The notes: a model not told the origin generated them from the letters alone. 64,000 bases of DNA from JBPRGH01 sp051418055 (GCA_051418055.1 JBPRGH010000007.1:124001-188000), one strand, 5' to 3'; positions 18,745 through 28,758 are shown, counted from the stretch's first letter. A program made the numbers and translations.

Positions 18745-19761
18745 CTATTGACAGTACTTCTTTACTGCTTCTTCTGCTTTATTTTCCTTTTTTTCCACCC
18801 CTTTATAATAGTAAGAACAGGCCTTGGTTTTTTCATCTAATTGACGATAAGCCTCACCCAAATAAAAATTAAGGCTTTCAATCCAGTCTTCCAGTTTTCC
18901 GGCACGTTCCAACAGCCGTATCGCTTCGCGTGGTTTGTCCTGCTTTAAATTCAGAATTGCCTTATTACGATAGGCCCATCCATTAAAAGGATCTATAGTT
19001 ATGCTTTCATTTATAATTTCCCGTGCCTCCTCTAACCGCTCCAGCTTTATTAAAATATATCCCTTGTTATTTAGATAATGTGCCTCTTCATCCAAACCTA
19101 TAGCTATGTTTATATTCTGGAGAGCCTGCTCATAATCACCTTCCTCAGCTGCTATTAGAGATAGGGTGTTATAAGCTTCTGGAGCTTCAGGATTAATTTC
19201 CACGGCTTCTGTCAATAGTTTTTTAGCCTCTTCAAAATTCTGCTTGTAATAATTTAAAGTCCCAATATTCACAAGGATCTCTTCATTTTCAGGCTGTTTT
19301 TCACGTACTTTTCTAAAAACTGCCAGAGCGCTATCGTATTCCCTGAGCTTTGTCAGGTGCAGTCCCATGCCAAATAAGAGGTCTACACTATCCGGATATG
19401 CTCCTATTTGCGGTGATAACACCTCCATTCCCCGATAGTATTGCTTCAGATCATATAAAGTATTAGATAAATTTATATATGCCTGGTAGAATGAAGGATC
19501 ACAATCTATAGCCTGTTCATAAAGATGTAAAGCTTTATCAAGATTACGTTGCGTATAATAAAGAGTGCCTAAATTATTTAATGCAGGTGCATAACAACTA
19601 TCTGTTTTGATGGCTTCTTCATAATAATTAATTGCCTGATTATAGTGTTGCTTTTTATAAGCCTCATTTCCTTTCAACAGGAACTGCTGCTTCCTGTGCT
19701 CTTTATCAGTGCAGGCAATAAGTAAAGTGAAAATTGTAATTAAAAAAGTTGCTGATCTCAT
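18745..19761 (-). CDS. TPR-repeat lipoprotein
   Basis: 338 residues from the ATG at 19761, which gives MRSATFLITIFTLLIACTD, a proper lipoprotein signal. The upstream start at 19803 would bury this signal and is rejected. The mature protein is built of about eight tetratricopeptide repeats (for example AINYYEEAIKTDSCYAPALN and ALHLYEQAIDCDPSFYQAY). It is a periplasmic or outer-membrane scaffold for protein contacts, partner unknown. Neighbours are unrelated lipoproteins. Confidence 0.85.
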   Translation of the reverse strand: MRSATFLITIFTLLIACTDKEHRKQQFLLKGNEAYKKQHYNQAINYYEEAIKTDSCYAPALNNLGTLYYTQRNLDKALHLYEQAIDCDPSFYQAYINLSNTLYDLKQYYRGMEVLSPQIGAYPDSVDLLFGMGLHLTKLREYDSALAVFRKVREKQPENEEILVNIGTLNYYKQNFEEAKKLLTEAVEINPEAPEAYNTLSLIAAEEGDYEQALQNINIAIGLDEEAHYLNNKGYILIKLERLEEAREIINESITIDPFNGWAYRNKAILNLKQDKPREAIRLLERAGKLEDWIESLNFYLGEAYRQLDEKTKACSYYYKGVEKKENKAEEAVKKYCQ

Positions 19762-19876
19762 TAAACAGAAAATATATTTAGCTGCAAATTTACCCATAAA
19801 CAAGTTGCCGGAAAGCCATTTTAAGATTTTATAACTCTGGCATGATTTTATCGTTACAATTGAAAAATACAGACGT

Positions 19877-20560
19877 ATGAACAGGCTTTTCGTTATTCTT
19901 TTTTTATTAATTCCTGCTGGTTTAGTGGCTCAAAATAATTCTTATGAAACCCGTCGTATCGAAGTATGGGGAGAGGCGGAAAAAATCATTGTGCCCAATG
20001 AGATCTATACCAGCATTACAATTAAAGAATATAAGGAAATGGGAAAAATTATTTCCCTAAACCAGATTGAAAAAGAGCTGGTAAAAGCGGTTTCTTCATT
20101 AAATATTCCTAAAGAAAATCTTCGGGTTGAGAATATCTATGGCTATAACTGGGATTGGAAAGAAAAGAAAAGTGAGGAATTCCTGGCAAGTAAATCTTTT
20201 GAATTAAAAACTGATGACCTTAAAAAGATCAACGACCTTCTTGCTAAACTTGATCCGGAAGGTTTACATCGTGTCTCAGTAAAAAGGTATACCCATACTG
20301 ATCTTGATAAAATGAAAGAAGAGCTAAAAATAGAAGCTCTTAAAAACGCACAGCAAAAAGCAAAATCGTTACTTAATAGCATTGGAGAAGGCCTTGGAAA
20401 AGTCCTGGAGGTCCAGGAAGTACAGCAGCATGGATATCGCATGGAACAGATGGATATAAAAGCAGCCGGCCGGGAGCAAATGGAATACCAGTCAGATGTT
20501 GAGTTTCAAAAAATAACTATTACATCCTCAATTAGGGCAGTGTTTGGGATAGAGGATTAA
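19877..20560 (+). CDS. SIMPL-domain (DUF541) periplasmic protein
   Basis: 227 residues. Signal peptide MNRLFVILFLLIPAGLVAQ, then the SIMPL pattern: RRIEVWGEAEKIIVPNEIY (opening strand), ENIYGYNWDW, and the helix KNAQQKAKSLLNSIGEGLGKV followed by a closing beta strand. Family members such as Brucella BP26 and E. coli YggE are periplasmic and linked to oxidative-stress tolerance; the biochemical role is unclear. Stands alone between divergent and convergent neighbours. Confidence 0.88.
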   Translation: MNRLFVILFLLIPAGLVAQNNSYETRRIEVWGEAEKIIVPNEIYTSITIKEYKEMGKIISLNQIEKELVKAVSSLNIPKENLRVENIYGYNWDWKEKKSEEFLASKSFELKTDDLKKINDLLAKLDPEGLHRVSVKRYTHTDLDKMKEELKIEALKNAQQKAKSLLNSIGEGLGKVLEVQEVQQHGYRMEQMDIKAAGREQMEYQSDVEFQKITITSSIRAVFGIED

Positions 20561-20605
20561 GGGATTTACGGATTATGAATTACGAATTACGGATGATGAA
20601 CTGTC

Positions 20606-21451
20606 TCATATCTCAATTCTCAATTCTCTTATCTGATTATTCTTCTTTTTCTTGATAGGCTTTAATTCCCTCTTTATTACAAAAGGTTCTTTCCTGTTTT
20701 GGATGTGAAGGATATATTCTCCTGAAGGCAGGTCCTTAACATTTATAAAGTCATTCTTACCCTCAAGGTATTTATTACCTTCTTTATCTGTAACAAGATA
20801 TTCTGCCTCACGGGACAACGTGATTTTTATTGTAGGATCAGAAGGAAAGAAAGTAACTGGCTCTTCCTTAAAATCATAATTTGCTATAGTAGAATATTTT
20901 GGTTCATCAGCAGGCCCTTCAAAACGGATACGGTAAAAGTTAACTCCACTCATATGGCTGACTGGCAATTGATAGTTTCCTGAAACAATTCCTCCCTTAC
21001 CAGGAACCTGTTCTATATCTTCCCACTCACCATCGGTTAATTTTCTTTGTACATAAAATTCTCCCCCGGGCATTTCATCTTTTACTATCCAGCTGATTGA
21101 AGTACGCCCGGCATTTATCGTGATGAATTCAAAAGCACCTTTTGGCTGAATGACATCCGGATTTAATATTTTGGGAGTACAGCCTTCACGATGAACGATC
21201 TTAATTTCCAGCCTTTCATTTAACTGAAATTTCGATAGGTTTATGCGATAACCTGAAGAATTAGGCTCCGTTATTATCCTTTGATCATTAATATAAACGG
21301 CTTCCGTGCAAAATTTTTTATTAGCAGACGAATAGGGATTTTGCACATACAGGTCTTTCCCCTGATATACTCCTGTGATTACCAGCTCAGCGCCAACTGC
21401 CTTCTCCTGAAACAGAAATATTAAAACTACTATAAATATTAACGCCCGCAT
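20606..21451 (-). CDS. Secreted protein with a diverged T9SS-like C-terminal domain
   Basis: 281 residues, signal peptide near residues 1-20 (ending VGAE or nearby). The middle resembles a fibronectin/Ig-like strand pattern (ISWIVKDEMPGGEFYVQRKL, NFYRIRFEG). The last 80 residues (FFPSDPTIKITLSREAEYLV, then FINVKDLPSGEYILHI) align by eye with the Por sorting domain of the M43 protease (FINVQDLKEGVYLLEI), but the usual YPNP is replaced and a basic tail of about 20 residues follows. Function not recognised. It may be a sorting-like domain repurposed as a structural module. Confidence 0.6.
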   Translation of the reverse strand: MRALIFIVVLIFLFQEKAVGAELVITGVYQGKDLYVQNPYSSANKKFCTEAVYINDQRIITEPNSSGYRINLSKFQLNERLEIKIVHREGCTPKILNPDVIQPKGAFEFITINAGRTSISWIVKDEMPGGEFYVQRKLTDGEWEDIEQVPGKGGIVSGNYQLPVSHMSGVNFYRIRFEGPADEPKYSTIANYDFKEEPVTFFPSDPTIKITLSREAEYLVTDKEGNKYLEGKNDFINVKDLPSGEYILHIQNRKEPFVIKRELKPIKKKKNNQIRELRIEI

Positions 21452-21490
21452 ATACTAATATACGGACAAATAACACGCCAAAACAGCTTT

Positions 21491-22720
21491 TTATTCAAAT
21501 CTTAAAGATTCAATAGGATCCACTTTTGAGGCTTTATAAGCAGGATAATAGCCGGAAACAAGACCTACCAAAACACAAACTGTCACTCCGATAAACATCC
21601 AGAGCCATGGTATCACGAAATTTTCAAATACCATTACGGAAAATATATTACCTGCCACTATTCCTAAAATAATACCAACAATACCTCCAATAAGGCATAC
21701 TACGATAGCTTCTATAAGAAATTGCTGTCTGATCTTTTTTGGTGTTGCACCTAATGCTTTTCTAACTCCCACCTCCCTGGTACGTTCAGTTACTGAAACA
21801 AGCATTATATTTACTAAAGCTACGGAAGCTCCTAATAAAGTAATAAATGCTATGCCTATACCGCCCAGCCTGATCCGTGAGGTCAAACCATCAAGCTGTT
21901 CACTTAATGTTTCACTTTTTGAAAGTTCAAATGAATTTTCTGCCCCAATAGGATCTTTTCTCACAGATCTCATAGTGGCAGTAGCTTCACCCATAGCCTC
22001 TTCCATATTAGCGCTATTATCAATTCCGACGCTCAACCTGTACCGAAGTACCCTGTCACCCGATAATTTATTTGCAGCTATTAAAGGGATAACTACAGAA
22101 TTATCCGATCCTCCTCCTTCAAGACGGCCTTTTTCTTCCAGTACACCTATTACCCTGAATTTTCCGCCATAAAGGCTTATTTCCTTATTTATTGCCTGCT
22201 CATCTTTAAATAAAGATTTTTTTACTGTCGGCCCTATAATGGCCACATTGCTGCCATACTGTATTTCCAGCAGGGAAAAGTTTCTCCCTTCTTCAATATC
22301 TATACCTTCAAGAATTAAATAATCTTCATTTGCTCCTTTAACCTCTACATTAGGCTCTGTCTTTACAGAACCTCTTTTAACTTCTGCCGTGGAGGTGAGT
22401 TCGGTAGATAAAGAGACATTGGCAGGATAATCAAAATTTTTAATAAAAAGCATCGACTCTTTTAGTGAGATTGGGGCATAGCTTTTTTCCACAACCCCTT
22501 CCTGTCTGCTACCCCTGTATGATTTGGAATAAATATCAAATTTATTTACGCCAAGTTCAGCCAAACTGTCTGTTACAGATTGTTGTATCCCATCAATGGC
22601 CGTCAATATACCTACAAGGGATAAAATTCCTATTGCTATTATTGCAGCGGTGAGTATTGAGCGTAGCAAATTGGCTTTTATAGATCGTAACCCTTCTCTG
22701 AAATTTTCCTGAAGATCCAT
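21491..22720 (-). CDS. MacB-like ABC transporter permease
   Basis: 409 residues: one N-terminal membrane helix (LRSILTAAIIAIGILSLVGI), a MacB-type periplasmic core domain of about 200 residues, and three C-terminal helices of the FtsX domain containing TERTREVGVRKALGATP. This is the type VII ABC (mechanotransmission) permease used for macrolide, lipoprotein or peptide efflux. No ATPase gene is adjacent, so the partner must be encoded elsewhere. It ends DPIESLRFE, the usual MacB-family C-terminus, showing it is intact. Confidence 0.9.
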   Translation of the reverse strand: MDLQENFREGLRSIKANLLRSILTAAIIAIGILSLVGILTAIDGIQQSVTDSLAELGVNKFDIYSKSYRGSRQEGVVEKSYAPISLKESMLFIKNFDYPANVSLSTELTSTAEVKRGSVKTEPNVEVKGANEDYLILEGIDIEEGRNFSLLEIQYGSNVAIIGPTVKKSLFKDEQAINKEISLYGGKFRVIGVLEEKGRLEGGGSDNSVVIPLIAANKLSGDRVLRYRLSVGIDNSANMEEAMGEATATMRSVRKDPIGAENSFELSKSETLSEQLDGLTSRIRLGGIGIAFITLLGASVALVNIMLVSVTERTREVGVRKALGATPKKIRQQFLIEAIVVCLIGGIVGIILGIVAGNIFSVMVFENFVIPWLWMFIGVTVCVLVGLVSGYYPAYKASKVDPIESLRFE

Positions 22721-22834
22721 TCAATTTTATTTTCCTGAACTAAAGTTAGTAGTATTATCGTTTTATAACACAACATTTATTGCCAACTTGGTATTATTTA
22801 TAACGAGTGGTTAAAATTTAAGATTAGTATATTG

Positions 22835-24094
22835 ATGGTACGTGCATTTGTCACCTTTTTTATTTTTTTTATCTCCTTACAGGCAACAGCAAGTTATATT
22901 TTTTTGCCAATGGATGAAAAGCAAACCAACCACCTGAAAGCCTATGGCATAGCCTATTGGGTTTTACAAAATGAAATTGAAGTAGACTGGCTTCTTAACC
23001 ATCGCGGAGGAAGCTTTATGTTTAAATATTATCAACAATTTGAAAATGAACTTATTATCCGTGGTGTCAGCTATGAGGTGATCAGTGATGCTCAAGCTAA
23101 CCAGATAATCACTGCCCTTGCAAGCCCCTCATCTAATACAGATGTGATGAAGCTGGAAAAATTTCCGAAAATTGCCGTTTACAGCCCAAAGAGCAAACAA
23201 CCCTGGGATGATGCGGTAACTCTTGTTCTTACTTATGCAGAAATACCATATGATGTAATTTTTGATGACGAAGTTTTAAGAGGTGATCTTCCCAGATATG
23301 ACTGGCTTCACCTGCACCATGAGGATTTTACCGGCCAGTATGGTAAGTTTTATCGCAGTTTTCACAATATGCCCTGGTATATAGAGCAGCAGCGTGAGGC
23401 TGAGCAAAGTGCGCGGAAACATGGTTTTAATAAAGTAACACAGCTGAAATCTGCTGTTGTAAAAAAATTCAGGGACTATGTGGCCGGTGGCGGGTTCTTA
23501 TTTGCCATGTGCAGCGCTACTGATACCTATGATATTGCCTTAGCCGCTGAGGGCCTTGATATTGTAGACAGGATCTATGACGGAGATGCAGCAGACCCTA
23601 ATGCTCAGCAAAAGCTAAATTATAGTAAAACCTTTGCTTTTGAAGAGTTTAAGCTTTCGAAAGATCCTTATGAATATGAGTTTTCTAATATTGATAATCA
23701 GCCTTATGACAGAGGCCTTGTAGAAAAAAATGATTTTTTTAATTTGTTTGAATTCTCCGCTAAATGGGATCCAATTCCTACTATGCTTACCCAGAATCAT
23801 ACGCGGGTAATTAAAGGTTTTTATGGTCAGACAACCGGATTTAAAGGTCAGTTAATTAAATCAGAAGTAGTAATTTTAGGAGAAAATAAAGCTATTAATG
23901 AAGTGAAGTATATCCATGGGGTTTTTGGAAAAGGCTTCTGGACATTCTATGGAGGACATGATCCTGAAGATTACCAGCACCAGGTGGGGGAAGAACCTAC
24001 TGATTTAAATCTACATCCCAATAGTCCGGGTTACAGGCTGATACTTAATAACATCCTATTCCCGGCAGCAAAGAAAAAGAAACAAAAAACCTGA
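22835..24094 (+). CDS. Secreted protein of the Bacteroidota family often labelled asparagine synthetase B
   Basis: 419 residues from the ATG at 22835 (a TTG lies just before). Signal peptide ends near ATAS. LPMDEKQTNHLKAYGIAYWV and VLTYAEIPYDVIFDDEVL are hallmarks of a Bacteroidota-specific family that databases often call asparagine synthetase B. No glutaminase Cys2 or synthetase PP-loop is visible, and the protein is exported, so that label is not supported. Segments such as FRDYVAGGGFLFAMC and FWTFYGGHDPEDY resemble a class-I glutamine amidotransferase-like (ThuA/trehalose-utilisation type) fold. True function unknown. Confidence 0.7.
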   Translation: MVRAFVTFFIFFISLQATASYIFLPMDEKQTNHLKAYGIAYWVLQNEIEVDWLLNHRGGSFMFKYYQQFENELIIRGVSYEVISDAQANQIITALASPSSNTDVMKLEKFPKIAVYSPKSKQPWDDAVTLVLTYAEIPYDVIFDDEVLRGDLPRYDWLHLHHEDFTGQYGKFYRSFHNMPWYIEQQREAEQSARKHGFNKVTQLKSAVVKKFRDYVAGGGFLFAMCSATDTYDIALAAEGLDIVDRIYDGDAADPNAQQKLNYSKTFAFEEFKLSKDPYEYEFSNIDNQPYDRGLVEKNDFFNLFEFSAKWDPIPTMLTQNHTRVIKGFYGQTTGFKGQLIKSEVVILGENKAINEVKYIHGVFGKGFWTFYGGHDPEDYQHQVGEEPTDLNLHPNSPGYRLILNNILFPAAKKKKQKT

Positions 24095-24152
24095 CATTTA
24101 ACAATATTCATATACTATTCGTTAATTTTACCTGTTTAAATAAGAAATAAAA

Positions 24153-24545
24153 ATGGGCCTTAATATTTTAACGGGTAGTAATTTACTATTCCTTTTCACC
24201 GTATTTTTCGCATTCTCGTGCAAATCGCAAAACAGCCTTCAGGTCATCCATGAAAAGATAGGCGAAGAAGCCGTTATCATATATAATGAAGGTGAAGAGT
24301 ATGCACTTGTAAAGCAAAATATCACCAGTCCGCAAGCGAATTTTTACAGCACCAATTACCTGATCCTGCAGGTAAAGAATAATAAGATCCTTAAGGAAGG
24401 AAGGGTGACCAATGGTCATATTGAATGGAAGGACAGTAATACCATTGAAATCTTTGAACAACCGGGGGCCATTAGGGAAACCGATAAGAAAGAAGACTTC
24501 AAAAAATACCTTTATATGGACCAGTTAAAGCAAAAGAAGAAGTAA
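24153..24545 (+). CDS. Small predicted lipoprotein, unknown function
   Basis: 130 residues with a lipoprotein-type signal (LLFLFTVFFAFSCKSQ) after a short polar start. The mature domain is short and beta-rich with a charged C-terminus ending KQKKK. Family not recognised. It lies 12 bases upstream of the BNR-repeat giant and is probably in the same transcript. Confidence 0.65.
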   Translation: MGLNILTGSNLLFLFTVFFAFSCKSQNSLQVIHEKIGEEAVIIYNEGEEYALVKQNITSPQANFYSTNYLILQVKNNKILKEGRVTNGHIEWKDSNTIEIFEQPGAIRETDKKEDFKKYLYMDQLKQKKK

Positions 24546-24557
24546 AAGCTCAGCAGC

Positions 24558-27500
24558 ATGAAGAAGATCATTTTTTTTATAGCCTTATATATCGGAGGCT
24601 TATCTCTCTTAATCTCATCAAAAACAGAGGATAAAACCGAAAACAAAATTTTTCTTACAGGACAGGAGATCTGGCAGGAACAGCTGGCAAAGAAAAAGAA
24701 ACGCCGTGATAACGGATATGCAAAAATGGACGCACCTGATGTCTTTCAGGAATTCCATAAAGAGATCCGTACTCCTGAAGACCTTAAATCACCTGAATAT
24801 TCATTGAATTACAGGTTTAAAGCTTTAAAGGAGGCTAAGAAAGAAACTTTCAATGCAAGGACAGCCGCAAGTGGTGTTTTGGAATTTAAATCACGCGGAC
24901 CAGCAAATGTGCCGGGAAGAACACGCGGATTACTCGTAATGCAGACGGATCCTACATTTAATACCTGGCTGGCCGGAGCCGCTGGTGGTGGTATATGGAA
25001 AACCACAGATGCCGGAAGGAACTGGGTAAATTTAACTCCTGATTTTCCTGTTCTGGCCGTTTCTACACTGGCTAATTCAGATGCTAACCCAAATATAATT
25101 TATGCAGGGACGGGTGAATATGTGGCTTCTGCAGGAACAGCAATAGAAGGAGCCGGTATATTTAAATCAACAGATGGTGGGAATACATGGATACAGTTGC
25201 CATCAACAGTATCAACAAATGAATTTATCTCTGTCACTCGAGTTATCGTAGATCCACAAAACCCTGACCTTGTTCTTGCCTGTAGCGCTCCTAATGTTTG
25301 GGATGCCCCCGGTGAATTTCTTTCTACTATAATGAGATCGGAAGATGGAGGTGCTACCTGGACAAGGGTATATGAGGTTTTAGTGGAAGATATACAAGGA
25401 GGTACAAGCGGAACAATTGAGCAATTAATTGCCACACCAGGTAATTTTGATATATTATATGCCAGTGCACATCGATTTGGGGTGCTAAAAAGTACAGACG
25501 CCGGACAAACTTGGTTTCCTGCAAAACAAGGTATGGATCCTTTTGGAAGAATTGAAATAGCCGTCTCCCCCACTAACCCTAACCGTCTGTTTGCATCCGC
25601 CCAGGGTTCACTTGCCGGATCAGAATCTGATCTTTATGTTTCTGATGATGCAGCAGGAAGCTGGAATTTAGTGAATTCTGTTTTTGAAAATACTCCGCTG
25701 GATTTCCTGGGTGGACAGGGATGGTATGATAATACCATTGCCATCGATCCATATGATGAAGATATTGTGTACTATGGAGGGGTGAGCCTTTTCCGTACTT
25801 TATTAGGCACAGAGGTTTCTATTGTAAATAATTATAATCTGAATAACACCGCTACCTTTATTAATTTAACGAATTTTAGAGCTGAATATGCAGGTGGATT
25901 AATCGATGCAGGAATAGCAGCAGACACCATAAGCGTTGAAGTGAGATTTGGACCAGGAATGGCGCAAAATGCCCATCGTTTTCTTGTGCCGGAAGATGCA
26001 ACAACAGGTGTACCCGGGGAAAATTATTTTTATCAGGATTATGTAGAGGTGCCATTTGAAGTGTGGGATATCACTAACAACAGGCAGCTTATGGTCGCTT
26101 TCAGGGATCAGGGCAGGGATGGTAAATTCAATTTAATTGAAGCTAATACCGATGGGCCGGCAACAGAGCAAAGCAGGGAATATTTGTATATCTCTAATTT
26201 TGATTATAATCCAAACTCACCTCATCCTGATATGGCTGAAAATGCCGGCCATGAAGCTGCAAATATGTTCTTCTTTTGGCCTGTACTTGCATCAGGGGCA
26301 ACCTGGGATCCGAATAACCTTCCCGAATCTGCTCTGCAGATCCTGTTTAATGGAGTTGAAAAAATAGATGCGGAAACTCAGCCTGTAAGTGATGTCTACG
26401 GAGAGTACACTGGTATTAACCAATTTCAGACACAGGGAGAAGATGTGCATCCTGATCAGCATAATATGATAATGATCCCAGTTAAACCTTCCCTCAAGGA
26501 ATACAGGATATTATTATCTAATGACGGAGGTGTTTTTTATTCCAATGTAGCTGCACAACCTGGAATTAATGAAGGTGACTGGACCTTTGCCGGTATGGGT
26601 TATATTACCAGCCAGTTTTACGGTGCGGATAAATCACCTATAGAGGAAAGATACCTTGGTGGAATGCAGGATAATGGTACCTGGTTTTCTCCTGATAATA
26701 CTTCTGCCGACGAAAGCACACGCTACAGGTTTGCTATTGGAGGTGATGGCTTTGAAGTAATATGGCATAATTTGGATGCCAATAAACTTATTGGAGGATC
26801 ACAGTATAATAATTTCAGAAGAAGCCTTGACGGAGGCTTTACATGGACCAATGCTACAACAGGAATTACTGGTGATGAGCCGTTTATTTCCAAACTTTCA
26901 AATTCCAAATATCTACCTGAAGTAATCTATACCGTCACCAGTGATGGAGTATTTCGCTCTGAAGATTTTGGAGGACAATGGGAGTTAACCCTAATTACCA
27001 ATGAATGGATAGGCAATTCCTCCCCTACCTATTTGGATGTGGAGGTTTCCCGTGCAAATGCAAATATTATCTGGGCAGGTTCCGCAATGACTTCCACCAG
27101 AAAACTTCATGTTTCAACAGATGGTGGAAAATCCTTTAAAGCAGTAAATAATTATGCTTTAAGGACCATGGGAACAATTAGCCGCCTTGCCTCACATCCT
27201 ACAGAGGATAGTACAGCATATGCATTGTTTTCATTTGCCAAACGTCCGAAAATACTTCGCACTACCGACCTGGGAGAGACCTGGGAAGATATTTCAGGAT
27301 ATGAAGGTGCTGAAATTAGTAGTAATAATTTTCCAAATGTTGCCGTTTATTCACTTTATGTACGACCTGATAATACAGATATCATCTGGGCAGGCACTGA
27401 AGTAGGCATCTTTGAATCAATTGATAACGGCCAAAGCTGGCACAAACTTAATGAATTCATAAGTGCCAGTGTGTGGGATATGAAAGGCAGGGGCAATGAA

Positions 27501-28580
27501 ATTGTTATCGCTACGCATGGAAGAGGTATATGGACAGCTACGACAGATCAGGTGCAGCAATCATTTAATGCTCCTACTGTGGCGGAGATAGCACGGACAC
27601 CTGATGGAAAAATAGCTGTTGCACTTACTTATGAAACAAATATTGATTCCGCACAGCTATTTATTAACGATCAATTCATAGGCTCCATACAAACTGATGC
27701 TAATCCCCAGGATACTATTATCCTATCAGGAGTAGATGTGAATGAATTTAGCTTTCAGGTAATAGGCTATAAAGGAAATGCACCTCTTGCTAACAGGGTA
27801 ATGGGCAGTGTTATCCCCGCAGCAGACCCTAAGGAATCTTTTTTCACCCAATTTACCGATCGTGAAAATATAGCAATAGGAGATTTCAGATATAGAACTT
27901 TTAGTTTTTCATCAATGGATTTCAGTTTACAATCCCCTCATCCATACCCGAATAATTCGGACCTTACTTTTAAAATCATTTCTCCCATAGTGGTTTCCGC
28001 TGAAAACTCAGCCATTAGCTATGAAGATATTGCCATTGTAGAACCAGGTGCGGGTAATGATTTTGTTGTTGTAGAAGCAACCCTGGATGGTTTAAACTGG
28101 ATACCATTGATTGATCCTTATGATGCAGGGTTCAGTACAGAATGGCAGGCACTTTATAATTCCAATACAACACCTGACCATGAAGATTTTATCAGACATG
28201 ATATAGATCTGACAAACTTCTTTAATCCAGGAGAAAAAATACTTATCCGTTTCCGTCTTCATTCCGATGCCGCTCAAAATGGCTGGGGATGGGCAGTGGA
28301 TAACTTATTTATTCAGACAGAGGTTGTTAACGTAGTGGAAAACCTGGAGGATGAAATTTCCATTTTCCCGAATCCGGCTAATGATCATATAAATGTAGAA
28401 TTACCTTTTGCATATGGAAAAGCAACAATTTTGGATATTTCCGGAAGACAAATAATGGAAAAACCGATAACCGGCAAAAACTTGAAGCTAAATACCAGTA
28501 GAATAAAAAATGGCGCCTATGTGCTTGTATTAGAACAAGATGGACGTAAAGTGGTCAAAAAATTTATTGTTGAACATTAA
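24558..28580 (+). CDS. Large secreted BNR/sortilin-type beta-propeller protein with T9SS sorting domain
   Basis: 1340 residues. After an N-terminal signal, repeated Asp-box/BNR motifs occur (STDGGNTW, SEDGGATW, STDAGQTW, STDGGKSF, TTDLGETW, SIDNGQSW), typical of VPS10/sortilin-like and exo-sialidase-like propellers; two propellers are likely, split by an insert around residues 420-640. The C-terminal 80 residues (ISIFPNPANDHINVE to IKNGAYVLVLEQ) are a type A Por sorting domain. Predicted to be cell-surface or secreted and carbohydrate- or protein-binding. No catalytic residues are claimed. Longest gene in the window. Confidence 0.9.
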   Translation: MKKIIFFIALYIGGLSLLISSKTEDKTENKIFLTGQEIWQEQLAKKKKRRDNGYAKMDAPDVFQEFHKEIRTPEDLKSPEYSLNYRFKALKEAKKETFNARTAASGVLEFKSRGPANVPGRTRGLLVMQTDPTFNTWLAGAAGGGIWKTTDAGRNWVNLTPDFPVLAVSTLANSDANPNIIYAGTGEYVASAGTAIEGAGIFKSTDGGNTWIQLPSTVSTNEFISVTRVIVDPQNPDLVLACSAPNVWDAPGEFLSTIMRSEDGGATWTRVYEVLVEDIQGGTSGTIEQLIATPGNFDILYASAHRFGVLKSTDAGQTWFPAKQGMDPFGRIEIAVSPTNPNRLFASAQGSLAGSESDLYVSDDAAGSWNLVNSVFENTPLDFLGGQGWYDNTIAIDPYDEDIVYYGGVSLFRTLLGTEVSIVNNYNLNNTATFINLTNFRAEYAGGLIDAGIAADTISVEVRFGPGMAQNAHRFLVPEDATTGVPGENYFYQDYVEVPFEVWDITNNRQLMVAFRDQGRDGKFNLIEANTDGPATEQSREYLYISNFDYNPNSPHPDMAENAGHEAANMFFFWPVLASGATWDPNNLPESALQILFNGVEKIDAETQPVSDVYGEYTGINQFQTQGEDVHPDQHNMIMIPVKPSLKEYRILLSNDGGVFYSNVAAQPGINEGDWTFAGMGYITSQFYGADKSPIEERYLGGMQDNGTWFSPDNTSADESTRYRFAIGGDGFEVIWHNLDANKLIGGSQYNNFRRSLDGGFTWTNATTGITGDEPFISKLSNSKYLPEVIYTVTSDGVFRSEDFGGQWELTLITNEWIGNSSPTYLDVEVSRANANIIWAGSAMTSTRKLHVSTDGGKSFKAVNNYALRTMGTISRLASHPTEDSTAYALFSFAKRPKILRTTDLGETWEDISGYEGAEISSNNFPNVAVYSLYVRPDNTDIIWAGTEVGIFESIDNGQSWHKLNEFISASVWDMKGRGNEIVIATHGRGIWTATTDQVQQSFNAPTVAEIARTPDGKIAVALTYETNIDSAQLFINDQFIGSIQTDANPQDTIILSGVDVNEFSFQVIGYKGNAPLANRVMGSVIPAADPKESFFTQFTDRENIAIGDFRYRTFSFSSMDFSLQSPHPYPNNSDLTFKIISPIVVSAENSAISYEDIAIVEPGAGNDFVVVEATLDGLNWIPLIDPYDAGFSTEWQALYNSNTTPDHEDFIRHDIDLTNFFNPGEKILIRFRLHSDAAQNGWGWAVDNLFIQTEVVNVVENLEDEISIFPNPANDHINVELPFAYGKATILDISGRQIMEKPITGKNLKLNTSRIKNGAYVLVLEQDGRKVVKKFIVEH

Positions 28581-28758
28581 TAACCGCTTTAAATTCTGTA
28601 TTGATTTTTGTGATTAGAAATTAGAGGTGTAATTTTACAGCCTGTTGAGTTTAAGGTTTAAAGTTCAAAGTTCAAAGTTTAACGTGCAAAGTTTAAATTA
28701 TGAATTTTTATGAACCTCAGCTTTAAACTATAAAACTTGAATCTGGAATTAATAAAAA
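28581..28758. repeat. Spacer with degenerate tandem words (AAGTTCAAAGTT)
   Basis: Non-coding gap upstream of pdhB made of near-repeats of AAAGTTC/AAAGTTT. It contains GTTTAAAGTTCAAAGTTC at 28656-28673, identical to an 18-mer that spans the valS stop codon at 12055-12072. No gene or strong promoter is seen. Confidence 0.5.

Noticed and set aside
28621..28740. Spacer before pdhB as a possible small RNA gene
   Set aside because: The sequence is made of degenerate tandem words with no stable fold or terminator.
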